Origin: JAADCS01 sp964473735
Lineage (GTDB): Bacteria > Hydrothermota > Hydrothermia > LBFQ01
Assembly: GCA_964473735.1 (NCBI GenBank)
Contig: CAYYQD010000083.1
Coordinates: 1-5,263, forward strand
Length of the DNA: 5,263 nucleotides
Direction: 5' to 3'
Shown here: piece after piece, positions 1 through 3,766 of the stretch
Layout: the number at the start of each line of letters is the position of its first letter
Position numbering within the stretch: the first letter of the stretch is position 1
The notes under the pieces: generated by a model
Database searches by the model: none
Seen by the model: the letters and a program-made list of their open reading frames with translations, nothing else
Told to the model about the DNA's origin: nothing
Made by a program: the position numbers and the translations under genes

Positions 1-101
1 CGGAGAGGGGGAAAGGATGGGTGGTCAAAGGCTGGGACGAGGACATAGACCTGATAGAAGGCTTGAAGTTGAACGTTGATAGGCTGCTGAAGGAGGGGTA
101 G
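1..101 (+). CDS. C-terminal end of an unrecognised protein (5' truncated by window edge)
   Basis: Reading from base 3, 32 codons are open up to a TAG at 99-101. The tail is rich in charged and hydrophobic residues, with two tryptophans in a WVVKGW motif. It then forms a likely amphipathic helix (DLIEGLKLNVDRLLKEG). Codon use (AGG, ATA, GAG, AAG) matches the downstream genes, which supports a real coding end rather than chance. I do not recognise the family, and too little is visible to name a function. No terminator hairpin with a U-tract follows. The next 261 bases carry no convincing gene. Confidence 0.6.
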   Translation, partial: ERGKGWVVKGWDEDIDLIEGLKLNVDRLLKEG

Positions 102-116
102 GCATGAACCGGATAC

Positions 117-196
117 TCACTCCGGAGTGCCGGGCTATCGGAGTGATGGTATCGCTTCGGGCGGGGATAGTACCATGCTCGCAGACTCATTCCGAT
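117..196 (+). ncRNA. Candidate switch-like RNA structure (mutually exclusive hairpins)
   Basis: The segment CGGAGTGA at 139-146 is perfectly complementary to TCACTCCG at 117-124. It is also complementary, with one G-U pair, to TCATTCCG at 187-194, where the stem extends to 137-146/187-196. The two hairpins cannot form together. Inside the longer form, 147-151 pairs with 171-175 and a short cgc/gcg hairpin sits at 153-163, leaving an 11-nt bulge at 176-186. This is directly visible base-pairing potential. That it is transcribed or regulatory is inference. A DNA-level operator array would also explain repeated near-identical sequences. Confidence 0.3.
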
Positions 197-247
197 GCAA
201 CAACACTTCCTTAGCGATATTCTATCTTCAAGGTACTCACTATTAAA

Positions 248-337
248 CGGTTATTCCGGATTTAACCGGGAGAGGATACGAAACCCGGCAGGGCCGTATG
301 GGGACATTCACCTTTTACATTCTGCATCCCCTCTCCC
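248..337 (+). ncRNA. Candidate structured RNA block just upstream of the ridA promoter
   Basis: A 6-bp stem (248-253/263-268, 9-nt loop containing TCCGGA) abuts an 8-bp perfect stem, 268-275 with 330-337. The second stem encloses a stacked hairpin: 276-280 with 295-299, then 284-286 with 291-293 around a GGCA loop. A weak third helix (302-304/327-329) would make a three-way junction. Because the TATAAT box lies downstream at 350-355, this block would not be in a leader made from that promoter. It would belong to a transcript from upstream, or act as DNA. The family is not recognised, and folding significance has not been computed. Confidence 0.3.
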
Positions 338-349
338 TTCTTTCCGGAC

Positions 350-355
350 TATAAT
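350..355 (+). promoter_or_regulatory. Promoter -10 box (TATAAT) for a leaderless ridA-kinase-hflX transcript
   Basis: This is a perfect -10 hexamer ending 7 nt before the ATG at 363. By usual spacing, transcription would start near 361-363, so the mRNA would have essentially no leader. No Shine-Dalgarno sequence precedes the ATG, which fits leaderless translation. No good -35 box is seen: 327-332 reads TCCCCT. The same arrangement recurs before rpsO, which makes chance less likely. Confidence 0.6.
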
Positions 356-362
356 ACCGTAC

Positions 363-1079
363 ATGCCCAAATATCCCAGACCGATAGGACCCTATTCTGC
401 GTACAGGTTCGCCGGCGACCTCGTCTTTTTAGCCGGGCAGATAGGCATAAACCCGGATACCGGGGAGCTGGAGGAGGGGTTGGAGGCGCAGACCCTCAGG
501 GCGATCAAGAACGTCGCCAACATACTCGCGGAGGTGGGTCTGGGTCTTGACGACGTTATAAAGACCACCATCTTCCTGAGAGACATCGGAGACTACCCGA
601 AGGTGAACGAGATTTACGCCCGCTTCTTCCACGAACCTTACCCCGCCCGCTCCGCCGTAGCCGTCAGGGACCTGCCCAAGGGCGCACTGGTGGAGATTGA
701 GGTGATAGCCCTCCGGGGTAAGGTTGAGGACGAGGTGAAGGAGGGTTTAAGGCTCTTCAAGGAGGGTAAGTTCTACGAATCCCACGAGTACTGGGAGAAG
801 GCCTTCCGCAAGGTGAAGGGCGACAGAAGGACCTTCCTGAGCGGTTTGGTGAACGTGGATGCGGCCCTCATAAAGTATCACGAAGGGAACCTCAAAGGGG
901 CCAGGATAAACTTCACCAAAGCGAAGGACAAGGTGTCCGCCCTCTTTCCGGAGCACCGTCTCGTCTCCGAGATATCGGGGGTCCTCTCCGACCTGGAAGG
1001 AGGAAAGGAGCCGAACTTCGGAACGCTCGTAGAGGCCGTGGAGGAAGCCGTAAGGGAGTTCCTGAATGCCTCTGAGTAA
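363..1079 (+). CDS. RidA-family imine deaminase domain fused to a DUF309 domain
   Basis: The product has 238 aa. Residues 1-118 are a RidA (YjgF/YER057c/UK114) domain: IGPYSAY at 8-14, AGQIGINPDTGE at 24-35, VNEIYARFF at 81-89, PARSAV at 94-99 and LPKGALVEIEVIA at 104-116. Arg96 and Glu111 match E. coli RidA Arg105 and Glu120, so 2-aminoacrylate-type enamine/imine hydrolysis in the cytosol is plausible. The position of E. coli Ser30 is Ala24. Residues about 122-212 match DUF309, with F-x-x-G-x-F-x-E-S-H-E-x-W-E at 132-145 and a GLVNVDAALIKYHEGNLKGA segment; that family's function is unknown. RidA proteins are normally about 125 aa, so this is a fusion. The frame is open back to an ATG at 195, but conservation starts at 363, where a TATAAT box lies just upstream. 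The gene overlaps the kinase gene by 14 nt. Family assignment is firm, the substrate is not. Confidence 0.85.
   Translation: MPKYPRPIGPYSAYRFAGDLVFLAGQIGINPDTGELEEGLEAQTLRAIKNVANILAEVGLGLDDVIKTTIFLRDIGDYPKVNEIYARFFHEPYPARSAVAVRDLPKGALVEIEVIALRGKVEDEVKEGLRLFKEGKFYESHEYWEKAFRKVKGDRRTFLSGLVNVDAALIKYHEGNLKGARINFTKAKDKVSALFPEHRLVSEISGVLSDLEGGKEPNFGTLVEAVEEAVREFLNASE
1052..1058 (+). promoter_or_regulatory. Shine-Dalgarno site for the kinase gene, inside the ridA-DUF309 3' end
   Basis: AAGGGAG lies 7 nt before the ATG at 1066 and is embedded in the last codons of the upstream gene. It fixes the kinase start and shows that internal genes of the operon use Shine-Dalgarno sites, unlike the operon's first gene. 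Confidence 0.55.
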
Positions 1080-2343
1080 GGGACACGTACTGGCGAGGAA
1101 GTACGAGGTCATAGACTTCTTGGGGAGAGGTCTGATATTTGAGGTGTATAGGGCCCGGCACACCCGCCTTGACAGGGAGGTGGCCCTCAAGGTCCTCATA
1201 CCGGAGGTGGCCGCCGACCTTGACTTCACCCGATTCGTCATAAAGACGATACAGGCCACCGCCTCCCTTGACGCCCACCCTCACATCTCGTGGGTGCACG
1301 ATATAGATAAGGACGGGGTGTATATCTTCTTCGTCATGGACTACCTACCGATGGACCTGAACACCGTAATGGATAAGCTGGACGTTGAGGCCGCAGTCAA
1401 CGTCACCCTCGCGGTGCTGGACGCTCTCTCCTACGCCCATAAGAACGGCCTGATCCACAAGGATATAAGACCGAGCAACGTCCGTTTCAGCGAGAGCGGG
1501 GAACCCCTGCTGGTGGATTTCGGTATGGCGGAGATAGCGGCACGGGCTGCCGTCAAGTTTAAGAAGACGGCTTACCTTCCACCACCCAACTACGCTGCTC
1601 CCGAGCAGATAAAGTCCTTCTCCCTCGCCGACGAGAGGTCGGATATATACTCCGTGGGAGCCCTCCTCTACCACATGCTCACCAAACGGCCCCCCTTCTC
1701 CGGGGATGTAAAGCAGATCTACTATCAGAAGCTCTCTCCCCAGTTCCTCCCGCCGAAGCCCCGTAAGCTGAACCCGGACATCCCACCCAAGCTGGAGGAC
1801 ATAGTCCTGAAGGCGATGGAGAACGACCCCGAAAAGCGCTTCCAGTCGGCCGACGAGATGCTCTCCGCTCTCCTTGACGTAAGGCGGAGGTACATAGCCC
1901 GGTTCATACCCGGACACTACGAAGAGAGGAGGCCGGAGGGGTCCTTCAGCGTCAAGTACAAACTCCGGGAGAACTCCCCGATTCAGATCGCAGCCATAGA
2001 GGTTCCGTCCGTGGTCCTGACCAACGTTCCCTATAAGATAACCGTCTCCCTCGTTGGCGATGGCTCCGGCATGGTGAGGGTGGAGGTCCCGGACTTCCTG
2101 TCCCTATCCGCCCCCGCCACGCAGGAGTTTGAGGTACCCGCCGACGTTTCGTGGTACGTTATAACCACCAAAGAGAGGTACGGGGCCTACGAGATCGCCA
2201 TAGACGTGACGTACGACGACGTTAGCATATTTGAGAAACCCCTGAGGATACCGCTTCTGGTCTTGCCCATAGAGGGAAAGGAGAAGAAGGCGGGAAAGAA
2301 GACGATCTTCAACCTGTTCGGTCTCATGGAGGGCGGGGAGTGA
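1066..2343 (+). CDS. Ser/Thr protein kinase-like protein with C-terminal beta-rich domain
   Basis: The product has 425 aa. Residues about 13-275 form a Hanks-type (PknB-like) kinase fold: glycine loop LGRGLIFEVY (19-28), VALK with Lys42, HKDIRPSN (131-138) with Asp133 and Asn138, DFG (151-153), AAPE (177-180), SDIYSVG (192-198) and Arg258 in DPEKRF. Three conserved positions deviate: the third loop glycine is Phe25, the alpha-C glutamate aligns with Thr61, and the catalytic-loop lysine is Arg135. Activity is therefore uncertain. Residues about 295-402 alternate polar and hydrophobic residues like an immunoglobulin-type beta sandwich, followed by a basic tail. I see no membrane helix, so it should be cytosolic, unlike PknB receptors. 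The ATG at 1066 has a Shine-Dalgarno site. The gene overlaps its upstream neighbour by 14 nt and hflX by 1 nt, suggesting coupled translation. Targets are unknown. Confidence 0.85.
   Translation: MPLSKGHVLARKYEVIDFLGRGLIFEVYRARHTRLDREVALKVLIPEVAADLDFTRFVIKTIQATASLDAHPHISWVHDIDKDGVYIFFVMDYLPMDLNTVMDKLDVEAAVNVTLAVLDALSYAHKNGLIHKDIRPSNVRFSESGEPLLVDFGMAEIAARAAVKFKKTAYLPPPNYAAPEQIKSFSLADERSDIYSVGALLYHMLTKRPPFSGDVKQIYYQKLSPQFLPPKPRKLNPDIPPKLEDIVLKAMENDPEKRFQSADEMLSALLDVRRRYIARFIPGHYEERRPEGSFSVKYKLRENSPIQIAAIEVPSVVLTNVPYKITVSLVGDGSGMVRVEVPDFLSLSAPATQEFEVPADVSWYVITTKERYGAYEIAIDVTYDDVSIFEKPLRIPLLVLPIEGKEKKAGKKTIFNLFGLMEGGE
2328..2333 (+). promoter_or_regulatory. Shine-Dalgarno site for hflX
   Basis: GGAGGG lies 9 nt before the ATG at 2343 and 6 nt before an alternative GTG at 2340. 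The ATG is preferred because of spacing and because it makes the common TGATG stop/start overlap. The GTG start would add one residue only. Confidence 0.5.
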
Positions 2344-3455
2344 TGGATAGGGAAAGGGCGATAGTCGTGGCCGTGGCCAGCCCGGACGACCTCTCGGAGA
2401 CCCAAAGGAGTATAGACGAGCTGGTGGAGCTCCTTGACACAGCTGGCGTGGATGTGGTGGATATCGTCGTTCAGAAAAGACGCCGGATAGATCCGGCGTA
2501 TTACATCGGTAAGGGAAAGGCCCGGGAGGTGGGGGAGCTCGCCCAACGTCTGGGTGTGGATGCCGTAGTTTTTGATGCCCGCCTATCTCCCAAGCACGTC
2601 CGAAACCTATCCTCCTTAATACCCGTAAAGGTCCTTGACCGGGTGGACGTGATCTTAGACATATTCGCCCAGCACGCCGGGTCGGCCGAGGCGAAGATAC
2701 AGGTTGAGCTGGCCCAGCTCCAGCACAGGCTGGCCCGCCTTCGGGTGGACCCCGGTGCCCTCTCAAGGTTGGGAGGGGGTATAGGTACGAGGGGGCCGGG
2801 TGAGACCAAGCTGGAGGTGGATCGCAGGCGGATACAGGCCCGTATAAACAGGTTAATAAAACGCCTCAAGAAGATAGAGAAGGTAAGAAAACAGAAGACC
2901 AAGCAGCAGAGGTACTTCTTCCGTGTAGCTCTGGTGGGATACACCAGCGCCGGTAAGAGCACCCTCATGAACAGACTGACCAAGTCCCGCTTCAAGGAGA
3001 GCTCCCGTCTCTTTACTACCTTAGACACCTTCACGAGGGCAGCGTGGATAAAGGGAGCCACTGTACTGGTGTCGGATACCGTAGGTTTCATATCCAACCT
3101 ACCCACCGAGCTGGTAGCCGCCTTCAGATCCACCCTTATGGTGGCGAACGAGTCCGACCTCCTTCTGGTCGTCGTTGATGTCTCCAAGCCGGACTTTGAG
3201 AGGGACGTGGATGTGGTGGAGGATACCCTCAGGAGGATAGGGGCCGGTGATAGACCCCGGATATACGTCTTCAACAAGATAGACCTGCTGCCCTCAAGGT
3301 ACATGTTGGAGAGGTTGAGGGACAGGTACGAGGGGGAGGAGGTGGTATTCGTCAGCGCGAAGACCGGGGAGGGAATTGAGGAGCTGAAAGATAGGATATA
3401 CGATTACTACCTACGGTGGAAGGGGGACGGGGTCCCATCGCCCACGTCCATTTAA
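2343..3455 (+). CDS. hflX: Ribosome-splitting GTPase HflX
   Basis: The product has 370 aa. HflX is a cytosolic GTPase that binds 50S subunits and splits stalled 70S ribosomes during heat or antibiotic stress. The N-terminal nucleotide-binding-like domain (about 1-110) has YYIGKGKAREV at 53-63. The family signature follows: ILDIFAQHA (104-112), KIQVELAQL (118-126) and SRLGGGIGTRGPGETKLE (141-158). A basic helical linker (about 162-190) leads to the G domain: G1 GYTSAGKS (199-206), switch-I TTLD (225-228), G3 DTVGF (245-249), G4 NKID (311-314), G5 SAK (338-340). Ser202 replaces the usual Asn of GYTNAGKS. The length suits the shorter thermophile forms that lack the longer C-terminal extension of E. 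coli HflX. It is the last gene of the ridA-DUF309/kinase operon, and its TGATG overlap implies translational coupling to the kinase. Confidence 0.95.
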   Translation: MDRERAIVVAVASPDDLSETQRSIDELVELLDTAGVDVVDIVVQKRRRIDPAYYIGKGKAREVGELAQRLGVDAVVFDARLSPKHVRNLSSLIPVKVLDRVDVILDIFAQHAGSAEAKIQVELAQLQHRLARLRVDPGALSRLGGGIGTRGPGETKLEVDRRRIQARINRLIKRLKKIEKVRKQKTKQQRYFFRVALVGYTSAGKSTLMNRLTKSRFKESSRLFTTLDTFTRAAWIKGATVLVSDTVGFISNLPTELVAAFRSTLMVANESDLLLVVVDVSKPDFERDVDVVEDTLRRIGAGDRPRIYVFNKIDLLPSRYMLERLRDRYEGEEVVFVSAKTGEGIEELKDRIYDYYLRWKGDGVPSPTSI

Positions 3456-3467
3456 AAAACTTCCACC
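3415..3467 (+). repeat. Inverted repeat across the hflX stop codon
   Basis: GGTGGAAG at 3415-3422 pairs perfectly with CTTCCACC at 3460-3467. The 37-nt interior holds a second hairpin, GGGAC (3424-3428) with GTCCC (3432-3436). The stem spans the end of hflX and its TAA at 3453-3455, and finishes 11 nt before the rpsO TATAAT box. No U-run follows, so it is not a classical intrinsic terminator. It could protect the hflX mRNA 3' end, or act in read-through transcripts into rpsO. Confidence 0.4.
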
Positions 3468-3478
3468 CTATTCACCAG

Positions 3479-3484
3479 TATAAT
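3479..3484 (+). promoter_or_regulatory. Promoter -10 box (TATAAT) for a leaderless rpsO-pnp transcript
   Basis: This perfect -10 hexamer ends 8 nt before the rpsO ATG at 3493. Expected initiation near 3490-3492 would leave a leader of only 1-3 nt. No Shine-Dalgarno site is present before the ATG, and no convincing -35 box is seen around 3455-3461. It matches the arrangement upstream of ridA. Confidence 0.6.
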
Positions 3485-3492
3485 CCCCGCCT

Positions 3493-3765
3493 ATGGTTTT
3501 CAGGCCGGAGAAAGAGGAGATAGCGAAGACCTTCATGAGACACGAGAAGGATACGGGTTCCCCGGAGGTGCAGATAGCCCTCCTGACCCAGAGGATAAAG
3601 CACCTGACGGAGCACGTAAAACGTCACAGAAAGGACGTGCATACCCGCTACGGTCTTCTGAAACTCGTTGAGAGGCGCAAGAAGCTTATGCGTTATCTAA
3701 AGCGCACGGACTACAGGAGGTACGTGCGGGTAATCAAAACGCTGGGCTTGAGAGACGTCAAGTGA
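3493..3765 (+). CDS. rpsO: 30S ribosomal protein S15
   Basis: The product has 90 aa, the usual family length. S15 is a primary 16S rRNA-binding protein that nucleates the platform of the 30S subunit. The conserved core is present: DTGSPEVQIALLTQRI (20-35), LTEHVKRHRKDVHTRYGLL (37-55), then the basic RRKKLMRYLKRTD segment and the ending VIKTLGLRDVK. The usual H-S-R-R-G motif reads HTRYG here, a mild change. The start at 3493 gives a normal N-terminus and has no Shine-Dalgarno site, but has a TATAAT box close upstream. Its TGA is separated from the pnp ATG by one base, the classic rpsO-pnp pairing. Many bacteria autoregulate rpsO through a structured leader, which a transcript from this promoter would lack. 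Confidence 0.97.
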   Translation: MVFRPEKEEIAKTFMRHEKDTGSPEVQIALLTQRIKHLTEHVKRHRKDVHTRYGLLKLVERRKKLMRYLKRTDYRRYVRVIKTLGLRDVK

Positions 3766-3766
3766 T

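Larger units (their letters stand above)
102..349 (+). other. Non-coding gap with repeated motifs and predicted RNA stems
   Basis: No convincing gene lies here. The stretch is AT-richer than its neighbours (23 of 60 bases are G/C over 201-260), and open frames through it have atypical codons. Several inverted repeats are visible: a 12-bp perfect palindrome at 118-129; 137-146 pairing with 187-196 (one G-U); 147-151 with 171-175; 249-253 with 263-267; 268-275 with 330-337 (8 perfect pairs) enclosing 276-280/295-299 and 284-286/291-293. An ACTCA-centred motif recurs at 113-121, 183-191 and 233-241, with an inverted copy at 139-147. It could be a small RNA, the 3' UTR of the upstream gene, or an operator region for ridA. 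It matches no RNA family I know. Confidence 0.4.

Noticed and set aside
257..270. tRNA T-arm-like sequence on the minus strand (CCGGTTAAATCCGG)
   Set aside because: The loop lacks the conserved C of TTC-R-A, and no acceptor, D or anticodon stems surround it.
292..303. Group II intron domain V-like start (GCCGTATG)
   Set aside because: The complementary ACGTACGGTTC-type strand and the GAAA-type loop are missing, and no intron-encoded reverse transcriptase is nearby.
195..362. In-frame N-terminal extension of the RidA-DUF309 protein from ATG 195 (56 extra residues)
   Set aside because: RidA homology begins at codon 363. The extension has no recognisable domain, the AT-richer bases fold into stems, and a TATAAT box inside it would place the transcript start after codon 195.
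2340..2342. GTG start for hflX one codon upstream
   Set aside because: The ATG at 2343 has better Shine-Dalgarno spacing and forms the usual TGATG overlap. The difference is one residue.
3415..3480. Intrinsic terminator after hflX
   Set aside because: The stem exists, but it is followed by a CTATTCACCAG stretch rather than a U-run, and the A-run lies inside the loop.
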